From Bacillota bacterium (lineage in GTDB: Bacteria; Bacillota; Bacilli; Alicyclobacillales; SLC66): 15,465 bases of DNA. Position 1 is the stretch's first letter; the number at the start of each line of letters is the position of its first letter. The translations under genes were made by a program, and so were the position numbers. Below the pieces are notes generated by a model. The model saw only the letters and a list, made by a program, of their open reading frames with translations, ran no database searches and was not told the DNA's origin. Positions 1 through 6,194 of the stretch are shown piece after piece. Location: positions 1-15,465 of the forward strand of contig JAKADD010000015.1 in assembly GCA_021820825.1 (NCBI GenBank), given 5' to 3'.

Positions 1-295
1 TGGCGGTGCTCATGTCGATGAACAGCATGCCGGGTCGCACCGCGGAGAATAACCCATTCTCCGCGAAGTATACCGCATCCACATCCGGGGTGTCCGGCAG
101 GATCGTCACGACCACGTCGCTTACCGCAGCCACCTCCGCCGGTGTTTCGACGGCAGAGGCCCCCATCTCGATAAAGCGGGCAAATGCGCCTCGACTGCGA
201 TTGCTGACCGTCACCGCGAACCCTTTTTTAAGCAAATTCTCCGCCATGGGCGCACCCATGACGCCCAATCCGATAAAACCCACTCGCTCTGCCAT
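1..295 (-). CDS. glxR: 2-hydroxy-3-oxopropionate (tartronate semialdehyde) reductase, N-terminal part
   Basis: Cytosolic NAD(P)H-dependent reductase of the 3-hydroxyacid (HIBADH/GarR/GlxR) family, predicted to reduce tartronate semialdehyde to D-glycerate. Only the first 98 residues lie in the window; the rest, including the catalytic lysine region, is beyond the left edge. The visible part starts MAERVGFIGLGVMG, with the Rossmann GxGxxG motif at residues 9-14 followed by APMAENLLKKG, and continues with the family-typical VVVTILPDTPDV and GMLFIDMSTA segments. ATG at 295 is preceded by GAGGAGGG with a 7-base spacer. It is the last visible gene of the gcl-hyi-glxR operon, 20 bp after hyi. That order matches E. 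coli gcl-hyi-glxR and favours tartronate semialdehyde over other beta-hydroxyacid substrates. The family is secure; exact specificity rests on the neighbours. Confidence 0.92.
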   Translation of the reverse strand, partial: MAERVGFIGLGVMGAPMAENLLKKGFAVTVSNRSRGAFARFIEMGASAVETPAEVAAVSDVVVTILPDTPDVDAVYFAENGLFSAVRPGMLFIDMSTA

Positions 296-315
296 TGCGA
301 TTCCCTCCTCGGATG

Positions 316-1107
316 CTACACCCTGCCGTAGATTGGCGCGTTTTCTATCCAGTCAAACGTGCTCTCCGTCTGTCTGGACGGAATGTATTCAAGCCCGATG
401 TAGCCTTCGTACCCGGACGCGGCCAAGGCGGCGAATACATTCGGATAGTGGATCTCGCCCGTTCCTGGTTCGTGGCGGCCGGGATTGTCCGCGATCTGCA
501 CATGCGCAATCCGCGATTGTAACGACGCGAAGGTTGCCAGAAGCTCCCCCTGCATCCGTTGCACGTGGTAGAAATCATATTGCAGATACAGATTGGATAC
601 TCCCGCCGCTTCGTAGAGGCGCGACCAGAGCGGTATGCTGTCGACGAAAAATCCCGGAATATCCAGGTGATTGCACGGTTCCACCAGCAACTGCATCCCT
701 TGATCCGCCAATCGTTCAGAAGCGTAGACCACGTTGCCTGTCAGCACGGCGAACGCTTCCTCTTCCGACAGTCCGTCCGGTCGCTTGCCAGCCAGGCAAT
801 TCAGCATTGTACAACCCAGCTCGCGAGCATACTCTATCGCCAATTCTACTCCATCGCGAAACTCCTGGCTGCGATCCGGCAGAATCGCGATGCCCCGCTC
901 GCCCTGATCCCAGCGGCCCGCAGGCAGATTGAACAAAGCGACCTTAACACCCGCCGCCTCCGCGGCGGCTCGAACGGCCCCCCGCTCTTCTCCATACGGC
1001 AACTGGAATTCAACAGCGCGAAAACCAGCCGCGCGGGCCGCCGCAAATCGTTCCAAAAACGGACGTTCAGTAAACAGCATCGTAAGATTGGGCGCAAACC
1101 CCTTCAT
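316..1107 (-). CDS. hyi: hydroxypyruvate isomerase
   Basis: Interconverts hydroxypyruvate and tartronate semialdehyde in the cytosol, linking serine-derived hydroxypyruvate to the glycerate pathway. The 263-residue protein is a TIM-barrel xylose-isomerase-like protein, close to the 258 residues of E. coli Hyi. Recognisable blocks are NLTMLF, FNLPAGRWDQGERGIA, NCLAGKRP, EPCNHLDIPGF, QYDFYHVQRMQGEL, HVQIADNPGRHEPGTGEI and GLEY. Predicted metal and catalytic residues fall at E143, D178, Q204 and E240, the same numbers as in the E. coli enzyme. I chose ATG at 1107 because GAGGAGGGG lies about 9 bases upstream; an in-frame TTG at 1113 sits too close to that site. The gene starts 21 bp after the gcl stop and is evidently cotranscribed. 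It can also take hydroxypyruvate made by the aminotransferase at 6195-7370. Confidence 0.94.
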   Translation of the reverse strand: MKGFAPNLTMLFTERPFLERFAAARAAGFRAVEFQLPYGEERGAVRAAAEAAGVKVALFNLPAGRWDQGERGIAILPDRSQEFRDGVELAIEYARELGCTMLNCLAGKRPDGLSEEEAFAVLTGNVVYASERLADQGMQLLVEPCNHLDIPGFFVDSIPLWSRLYEAAGVSNLYLQYDFYHVQRMQGELLATFASLQSRIAHVQIADNPGRHEPGTGEIHYPNVFAALAASGYEGYIGLEYIPSRQTESTFDWIENAPIYGRV

Positions 1108-1128
1108 CGACAAACCCCTCCTCAGACA

Positions 1129-2859
1129 TCAGTGCGCCCCTACGGGCGTCGCGTCAAACACCGGCGAGTATTCCTTGATCGTATCCAAACTGACGCCCAT
1201 CGCCGCGTTGGCCTCGCGTTCGACCAAGATCTCGACGAGCACCGGCACTTGTTTTTCAGCAACCGCCGCGCGCGCCCACCGGATAGCGCCCGCAATCTCG
1301 GCCGGGTCTGCCACGCGCACGCCCAGACCGCCCATGGCAGAAACCACACCGACGTGATCAATGCCCCAGCCTTCCGTGTGCTCATAGTCTATATTGACGC
1401 CAAAATTCATGTCATACGCGATCTCAGACTGACGGATCAGCCCGAGGTACGCGTTGTTGATCATGATCATCAAGAAGGGCAACCTGTACTGGACGCCCAC
1501 CGCTATCTCTTCCATGAGAAACTGAAAAGAGTAGTCTCCGACGATCGCGACGACTTCCTTGTCCGGAAACGCCTGCTTCACGCCAAGCGCGGCTGGAATC
1601 TCCCAGCCAAGAGGCCCAGCCTGGCCGCAGACGAGATAATGCCGTGGTTTGAAAACCCTCTGAAATTGCCCGGACCAAATTTGGTAAAGCCCGATTGCCG
1701 TCGTAAAAATGGTGTCTTCGCCAAACTCGTCATTGATCTCCTTGAACACGCGCGCGGGATGGATGGGAGTGTTGCCCAGGTCCATGACGCGCCCGACGGT
1801 CCGCCCCACCTCTTGAACATGCTCCGCCCACGCTGTTTTTGAAACGCCCGGCCCCCGCTTCTTGGCCGCTTCCAGCAACGCCTCAAGCGCTGTTTGCGCA
1901 TCGGACGCTATACCCAGTTCCGGTTCGAGGATGCGGCCGATCTGCGTCGGTTCGACGTCGATTTGCACGAACTTTCGTTCCCGCGTGTAAACATTCAGGT
2001 CACCCGTATGCCGGTCGGCAAAACGGGCTCCAACCGCCAGCACAAAATCGGCTTCGAGAAAGACCTTGTTGGCGGCGCGCGTCTGCGTCTGGATGCCCAC
2101 CGTGCCGACATGCAGCGGATGGTCCGCGGGGATGCTCCCCCATCCCATCAAAGTCAGCGCGACAGGCACCTGCAGGTACTCTGCAAACGCTGTCAGCGCA
2201 GCGGAAGCATCGGCATTGATGACCCCGCCCCCGCTCAAAATCAGCGGGCGTTTGGCCGCGAGAAGCAGATCAAGCGCTTTCTCCACCGCAGCCTGATTGG
2301 GCGTTGAACGGACGATCGGCAACGAACGATCCGTCTGGGGATCATAGTAAATCTCCGCCTTTTGCACATCCAGGGGAATGTCGATATGAACCGGACCGGG
2401 CCGACCCTCCCGCGCGATGCGAAACGCCTCGCGAAACACCCAGGGAACCTGCGCCGGTTCAAGCGCCAAGAACGACTGCTTGACGACAGGCTTAACGATC
2501 GCGGTAATGTCCACCGCCTGAAACCCTTCGCGGTGCAACTGACTGCGCACGGCCTGGCCGGTGATGGTGATGATGGGAATCGAATCCGCCCAAGCCGTGT
2601 ACAGGCCGGTGACCATATTGGTTCCCGCCGGACCGGACGTTCCAATGGCCACCCCAACCTTGCCCGTCGCTCGCGCAAAACCGTCCGCCGCGTGTGTGGC
2701 GCCTTCTTCGTGGCGCACCGTAATGTTTCGAATCGCTTTCGTCTTGGACAAAGCCTGATACAAGGGGAGAATCGCCGCGCCGGGGATTCCAAAACACACG
2801 TCTACCCCTTCATCTTGCAAAATGGCGACCACGGCATCCATCACGTTCATTCGAGGCAC
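1129..2859 (-). CDS. gcl: glyoxylate carboligase (tartronate-semialdehyde synthase)
   Basis: ThDP-dependent enzyme predicted to condense two glyoxylates to tartronate semialdehyde plus CO2. About 576 residues (E. coli Gcl: 593). N-terminal ThDP domain has FGIPGAAI, RHEEGATHAADGFARAT, GTSGPAGTNM and GFQAVDITAIVKPV; the C-terminal domain has the ThDP/Mg motif starting GDYSFQF (441-447) and ending NNAYLGLIRQS (from 468). The C-terminal WGIDHVGV and LVERE...MGVSLD blocks are Gcl-like rather than acetolactate synthase-like. GTG at 2859 is preferred: AGGAG lies 8 bases upstream and the N-terminus then aligns with E. coli Gcl. A GTG at 2868 directly abuts GGAGGA. Oddity: residue 51 is Glu (codon 2707-2709), where E. 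coli Gcl has Val51. First gene of the operon with hyi and glxR. A related carboligase with another acceptor is possible, but the operon argues for Gcl. Confidence 0.93.
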   Translation of the reverse strand: MPRMNVMDAVVAILQDEGVDVCFGIPGAAILPLYQALSKTKAIRNITVRHEEGATHAADGFARATGKVGVAIGTSGPAGTNMVTGLYTAWADSIPIITITGQAVRSQLHREGFQAVDITAIVKPVVKQSFLALEPAQVPWVFREAFRIAREGRPGPVHIDIPLDVQKAEIYYDPQTDRSLPIVRSTPNQAAVEKALDLLLAAKRPLILSGGGVINADASAALTAFAEYLQVPVALTLMGWGSIPADHPLHVGTVGIQTQTRAANKVFLEADFVLAVGARFADRHTGDLNVYTRERKFVQIDVEPTQIGRILEPELGIASDAQTALEALLEAAKKRGPGVSKTAWAEHVQEVGRTVGRVMDLGNTPIHPARVFKEINDEFGEDTIFTTAIGLYQIWSGQFQRVFKPRHYLVCGQAGPLGWEIPAALGVKQAFPDKEVVAIVGDYSFQFLMEEIAVGVQYRLPFLMIMINNAYLGLIRQSEIAYDMNFGVNIDYEHTEGWGIDHVGVVSAMGGLGVRVADPAEIAGAIRWARAAVAEKQVPVLVEILVEREANAAMGVSLDTIKEYSPVFDATPVGAH

Positions 2860-3040
2860 CTGACTCACTCCTCCATCAAAATTTGGTCACTTCGTTTGTT
2901 TTGTTCTACAATGCAGAACTTTGTTCTGTTTATTTGGCGACAACTACGTACGATGTGCATGCACTATTGCTATACTCTATCACAGGTTTTTCTAGTGGGC
3001 AAGTCAGTTTTCGCAGCATCGCCATCGCACGCAAGCCTCT
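2860..3040 (-). promoter_or_regulatory. intergenic region carrying the gcl operon promoter
   Basis: This 181-bp AT-richer gap separates the amidase stop from gcl and must hold the gcl-operon promoter unless transcription reads through from upstream. A weak sigma-A candidate on the minus strand is TTGCCC (2997-3002), 17 bp, TAGAGT (2974-2979), which would place the half-site cluster at 2903-2928 downstream of the start. I see no convincing terminator hairpin for the amidase gene here, so read-through from the crotonase-amidase operon into gcl is possible. The gcl ribosome binding site GGAGGAG lies at 2868-2874. Confidence 0.35.
2903..2928. promoter_or_regulatory. three inverted GTTCTG/CAGAAC half-sites upstream of gcl (candidate operator)
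   Basis: Two overlapping inverted repeats share one arm. GTTCTACA-A-TGCAGAAC (2903-2919) is a near-perfect 17-bp palindrome with one mismatched pair. CAGAAC-TTT-GTTCTG (2914-2928) is a perfect 6-bp inverted repeat with a 3-bp spacer. They lie 44-69 bp upstream of the gcl start, in the only sizeable gap before the operon, so an operator for gcl-hyi-glxR is the natural reading. The sequence differs from the 17-bp repeat shared by the GntR-linked genes, suggesting separate control. E. coli gcl is controlled by AllR (IclR family); I cannot tell which family binds here. Confidence 0.55.
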
Positions 3041-4465
3041 CTATTTAGAAAACTTTGACGCATTCCTGTCCGTCACCTGGGTGCTGGCGGGCAACGGCGG
3101 AGCCGTCCAATCGGAGTTGGCCGCCGCAAAATTATGGGCAAGTTCGAGCAGGTAGTCATCATCGTAGGGAAATCCGACGAACTGCAGCCCGATCGGCAAC
3201 CCGACCGAATCAAATCCGCACGGCACAGAGACCGCCGGGAAACCCAAAACATTGGCCGGCACGGTCAGGTACACCAAAGCCTCCCAAACGGGAAGCGCCA
3301 TCTCCCGCAAAATGACGGCTTCTTCGCCGATGCGCGGCGCCGTTACGAGCAAAGTCGGCAATATCAGGGCATCAAGCTGCTGCATATTCGCCGTCCATTG
3401 GCGAATCCAGTTGCTTCTCTGCTTCTGAGCGGCGACATAGTCCAGTGCGCGGATGTGCTTTCCTGGATCAAGGCGCGCGGCCAAGTCGCCCTTTAACAAA
3501 CTCCTCCTTGGCCCTTCTAAAACGCTTTGGTGGTATTGGTACGCTTCGGGCAAGCGAATCGTCATCTGCAACGCCTTCCACTCATCCCAGGTTGGAAGCG
3601 CAATGTCAACCGTTGCGAAACCGAGAGACTCCAGCACTGCAACAGCCTTGCGAAAAACGCGCAACACTTCCGCGGAGGCGAGTTGCTCAAAATAAGACCA
3701 GGGAATGCCGAGGCGGCGTTTCGCAGGGCGACCTGTACGAAGCACAGGGGCAACGACGCTGGCAGGATCCTTTGGGTCAAAGCCGCGCAGGCGCTCGAAC
3801 AAATCTTTGGCATCGGCGACAGATCGGGTCAGAACGCCCACGTGATCCAATGTCGTGCTAAGCGGCATGACGCCATATTTAGACACCACGCCCACGCTCG
3901 GCTTGAAGCCCACGACGCCGCAACAAGCCGCCGGGATGCGGACGGAGCCGCCCGTATCCGACCCCAGAGCTGCCAGCGACATTCCTGTCGCCACCGCCAC
4001 AGCGGACCCTCCGCTGGAGCCTCCGGGAATGTGCTGCAAGTTCCAAGGGTTTTTCGTCGGAGCGGTCACCACTCCATAGGCCAGTTCTTGCGTGTTCGTT
4101 TTACCGACAATCGTCGCCCCCGCCGCCCGCAAATTCGCGACCGACTGCGCATCTTCATCAGCAATCCAGCGATACGCGTCCGAGCCCCCGGTCGTGGGCA
4201 TCCCCAACACATCGAAGATGTCCTTGACGCTGACGGGGATTCCCCGCAATGGCTGCTGTTCATTTGGACTTTTTGCGACTTTGTCGGAACCGTCGTCTTG
4301 CTCCTGCAAAGCCCGCAATGCGGGTCCGTCCAGATGGACGAAAGCCGCAACGAGCGGTTCCCAGTCGCGAATCTGTCGCTCCGTGTGCTTGGCCAGTTCA
4401 GCCGTAGAAAGTTGACCCGTCTGAAGCATTGAGATGGTTTGTCGCATCGTGGCAGAATCTAACAC
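3041..4465 (-). CDS. amidase, amidase-signature family
   Basis: Amidase-signature hydrolase predicted to cleave a C-N amide bond and release ammonia or an amine; substrate unknown. The 474-residue length is usual for the family. The Ser-cisSer-Lys triad is visible: K81 in PVSVKD, cis-Ser S150 in GGSSGGS, nucleophile S174 in GSDTGGSVRIPA, with the expected 24-residue spacing between serines. No signal peptide or extra domain is seen. GTG at 4465 has GGAGG 7 bases upstream. The gene begins 21 bp after the crotonase-fold gene and is probably its operon partner. It is neither obviously GatA (no gatC or gatB nearby) nor an allophanate hydrolase, which normally carries a C-terminal extension. In this setting it may remove nitrogen from an amide or ureido intermediate that feeds glyoxylate metabolism; that is inference from location only. 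Confidence 0.9.
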   Translation of the reverse strand: MLDSATMRQTISMLQTGQLSTAELAKHTERQIRDWEPLVAAFVHLDGPALRALQEQDDGSDKVAKSPNEQQPLRGIPVSVKDIFDVLGMPTTGGSDAYRWIADEDAQSVANLRAAGATIVGKTNTQELAYGVVTAPTKNPWNLQHIPGGSSGGSAVAVATGMSLAALGSDTGGSVRIPAACCGVVGFKPSVGVVSKYGVMPLSTTLDHVGVLTRSVADAKDLFERLRGFDPKDPASVVAPVLRTGRPAKRRLGIPWSYFEQLASAEVLRVFRKAVAVLESLGFATVDIALPTWDEWKALQMTIRLPEAYQYHQSVLEGPRRSLLKGDLAARLDPGKHIRALDYVAAQKQRSNWIRQWTANMQQLDALILPTLLVTAPRIGEEAVILREMALPVWEALVYLTVPANVLGFPAVSVPCGFDSVGLPIGLQFVGFPYDDDYLLELAHNFAAANSDWTAPPLPASTQVTDRNASKFSK

Positions 4466-4486
4466 GGTTTCCCCTCCTTTTGCAGT

Positions 4487-5296
4487 TTAACGGCCGCCCC
4501 ATACAGGCGCCCTTTTTTCCAAATACGCCTGCACGCCTTCGGCGAAATCACTACTGCCGTAAACCTTCTTGACCACATCCTCGAATCCCTTTCCGTCGCT
4601 CACACTGCCCCTCCCTTTTGGCAGGAACGCCTGCTTGGTCGCCCAAACAGTCAGAGGAGCGTTCACGGCGATGAGTTTTGCAACTTGTCCGACCTGTTCA
4701 AAGAAGTCCGATTTTGGAAAAATTGCTGTCAGAAATCCAATGCTGGATGCCTCCTCCGCATCCAGCAAGCGCGCGGTGTACAGAAGTTCCTTCACCCGCA
4801 TGGATCCAATCGATTGCGCGAGGCGCTGATAATTGTCATAACTCAAACAATTTCCCAGAGTTTTTGCCATCGGGGCGCCAAGCCGGGCGTCCGGGGTTGC
4901 GTATCGCAGGTCACAGGCCGCCGCCAGCACGAATCCGCCGCCAACGGCATAGCCCTGCACAGCCGCAATCGTCGGTATGGGCAAGTTGCCCAAGAGGTCC
5001 ATGATGCGGTCAATCCGCTTCTCATACAGGACGCCGCCTTCGGACGTAAACTCCCGAAACTGCTGAATGTCCGTGCCGGCCGCCAAGGCCTTGTCGCCAT
5101 CGCCGCGAACCACCAGCACCCGCACCGAATCATCGGATTCAAGAAGGTGCAAATACTCCTCCAACTGCCCGTACATCTTCCACGTCAAGGAATTCAATGC
5201 GCTTGGTCTGGAGAGCGTGATCCAAGCAACGCCTCCCTTTTGCTCCAGAAAAACATCGCCTTGATCTTGCGGCATTTCGTTGTCCAGGATTGACAC
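4487..5296 (-). CDS. crotonase-fold protein (enoyl-CoA hydratase/isomerase family) lacking both hydratase glutamates
   Basis: Crotonase superfamily protein of 269 residues, likely acting on an acyl-CoA in the cytosol. Family marks are WITLSRPSALNSL (25-37), the oxyanion-hole segment ALAAGTDI (70-77), VQGYAVGGGFVLAAACDLRYA (113-133) and LGAPMAKTLG (139-148). The two catalytic glutamates of rat enoyl-CoA hydratase (E144, E164) align with V123 and M143, so classical hydration is unlikely; isomerase, lyase, hydrolase or decarboxylase chemistry is more plausible. GTG at 5294-5296 is chosen because GGGAG lies 8 bases upstream. The frame stays open to 5401, but that extension runs through the 5324-5340 inverted repeat and lacks a ribosome binding site. 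The gene is divergent from the GntR gene and followed by the amidase. Linked CaiB-type CoA-transferases could supply its CoA substrate. Confidence 0.85.
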   Translation of the reverse strand: MSILDNEMPQDQGDVFLEQKGGVAWITLSRPSALNSLTWKMYGQLEEYLHLLESDDSVRVLVVRGDGDKALAAGTDIQQFREFTSEGGVLYEKRIDRIMDLLGNLPIPTIAAVQGYAVGGGFVLAAACDLRYATPDARLGAPMAKTLGNCLSYDNYQRLAQSIGSMRVKELLYTARLLDAEEASSIGFLTAIFPKSDFFEQVGQVAKLIAVNAPLTVWATKQAFLPKGRGSVSDGKGFEDVVKKVYGSSDFAEGVQAYLEKRAPVWGGR

Positions 5297-5320
5297 TTCA
5301 CGATCTCCCTTCGTTATAAT
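5290..5320 (+). promoter_or_regulatory. candidate promoter of the gntR gene, consensus hexamers with a 19-bp spacer
   Basis: A perfect TTGACA (5290-5295) and a perfect TATAAT (5315-5320) lie on the plus strand, separated by 19 bp, longer than the usual 17. The inverted repeat at 5324-5340 begins 4 bp after the -10 and would cover the transcription start, as expected for autorepression. The -35 overlaps the first codons of the divergent crotonase gene. The leader to the GTG at 5463 would be about 135 bases. Confidence 0.6.
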
Positions 5321-5323
5321 CAA

Positions 5324-5340
5324 CTGTATATAGTATACAG
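5324..5340. promoter_or_regulatory. 17-bp inverted repeat, predicted GntR operator (site 1)
   Basis: CTGTATA-TAG-TATACAG is a perfect 7-bp inverted repeat with a 3-bp spacer between the divergent crotonase and gntR genes. It overlaps the candidate crotonase -10 and follows the gntR -10. Matching repeats occur upstream of the amidohydrolase operon (9699-9715) and between the CoA-transferase genes (11053-11069). GntR-family regulators bind short palindromes of this kind next to their own gene. A further half-site, TGTATACTA at 5404-5412, lies downstream. Confidence 0.75.
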
Positions 5341-5357
5341 CTTTCAGCTCCAACCAA
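5330..5357 (-). promoter_or_regulatory. candidate promoter of the crotonase-amidase operon
   Basis: On the minus strand TTGGTT (5352-5357) is followed after 16 bp by TACTAT (5330-5335), about 35 bp before the chosen GTG. The -10 lies inside the inverted repeat at 5324-5340, so a bound repressor would block it. The hexamers are imperfect; location and operator overlap are the main support. Confidence 0.4.
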
Positions 5358-5462
5358 GATGAGGATCTGCATGTAGACCGCTGCGCGCCGGAATCTCTCA
5401 TGGTGTATACTACTTGGGAAAATACGATCCATGACGGCAGCCAACTTCAGGAAGGTGAAGAT

Positions 5463-6116
5463 GTGGAATTACGACGTGAGGATCCCCTTTACCAGCAAAT
5501 TTACCGGATTCTTCGACAGCAAATTGTCTATGGTCACTTTAAGGCTGGGGAATCCTTGTCTGAAAGCCGAATTGCTCAATCTTTCAATGTGAGCCGCACC
5601 CCCGTTCGAGAAGCCTTGCAAAAACTGGCCAGTGAACGCCTGGTCGTTCTCCGCGGATTTGAACTGACCGTGGCAAACCCTACTCACGAAGAGTTTGTCG
5701 AGTTGTACGCTTGCCGCACGGCGCTAGAACAAGTCGTGGCCGAGAAATCAGCCGAGTTGGCGGTTCCTGCGGATATCGCGAACATGCATGAGGCGCTCGC
5801 CGAGGCGAGAACCGCTATTGACAAAGGCGATCATGCTCGCGTTTTCAAAGCCAACACACAGTTCCACGACCACATGGTTGCCAGCACCCGCATGCCCTTG
5901 TTGGCAGAACTGCTTGATTCCATCCGGGGTCAAATCCTGATTGCCCGCCGCCATGTATTGGCAGAGTCCATCGAGATTGAAAATGGCATCTTCCAAGAAC
6001 ACATGGACCTTATGCGCGCTATTGAAGCACATCAGCCCACCAACGCAAAAATGCTGATGGCTCGGCACATGCAAGACGACCTAGAGCGAGGATTGAAAAA
6101 CTTCCCCTCCAAATGA
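5463..6116 (+). CDS. GntR family transcriptional regulator, FadR-type with FCD ligand domain
   Basis: DNA-binding regulator of 217 residues. The N-terminal winged helix (about 5-70) contains LRQQIVYGHFKAGESLSE and the recognition-helix signature SRTPVREALQKL (44-55). The all-helical C-terminal FCD domain (about 75-205) keeps three metal-type histidines, H135 (QFHDH), H180 (EHMDL) and H202 (ARHM); the usual Asp four residues before the first His is N131. Such regulators normally sense a small organic acid. GTG at 5463 is chosen because AGGAAGG lies 7 bases upstream; ATG at 5400 is in frame but has no clear ribosome binding site. The repeat at 5324-5340 suggests autoregulation, and related repeats suggest that it controls the crotonase-amidase, amidohydrolase-transporter-aminotransferase and CoA-transferase units. 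The ligand is unknown. Confidence 0.92.
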   Translation: MELRREDPLYQQIYRILRQQIVYGHFKAGESLSESRIAQSFNVSRTPVREALQKLASERLVVLRGFELTVANPTHEEFVELYACRTALEQVVAEKSAELAVPADIANMHEALAEARTAIDKGDHARVFKANTQFHDHMVASTRMPLLAELLDSIRGQILIARRHVLAESIEIENGIFQEHMDLMRAIEAHQPTNAKMLMARHMQDDLERGLKNFPSK

Positions 6117-6142
6117 TCGCTGGTTATTCAAAACATGAGGGC

Positions 6143-6181
6143 TCCCGGATGAACCGGGAACCCAGTTCGCTAATGGGTTCC
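6143..6181. terminator. two overlapping hairpins between convergent genes, probable bidirectional terminator
   Basis: Hairpin 1 is TCCCGG/CCGGGA (6143-6148 with 6154-6159, 5-base loop). Hairpin 2 is GGAACCC/GGGTTCC (6157-6163 with 6175-6181, 11-base loop), followed on the plus strand by the T-rich CTCTTGTTTC. The arms overlap at 6157-6159, so both cannot form completely at once. The element lies between the gntR stop and the stop of the convergent aminotransferase gene, where a shared terminator is expected. The U-run is weak. Confidence 0.6.
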
Positions 6182-6194
6182 TCTTGTTTCGTGA

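Noticed and set aside
6..932. 308-codon rightward open frame opposite glxR and hyi
   Set aside because: Arg/Pro/Ser-rich low-complexity translation with no family match, opposite two clear genes; a high-GC antisense shadow.
559..1842. 427-codon rightward open frame opposite hyi and gcl
   Set aside because: Composition is His/Arg-rich and non-protein-like, and it lies opposite strongly conserved hyi and gcl sequence.
3527..4432. 301-codon rightward open frame opposite the amidase
   Set aside because: The opposite strand encodes an intact amidase with all catalytic residues; this frame has no domain or plausible ribosome binding site.
5297..5401. 35-residue N-terminal extension of the crotonase-fold protein
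   Set aside because: It would translate through the operator and promoter region, lacks a ribosome binding site and does not resemble the family N-terminus.
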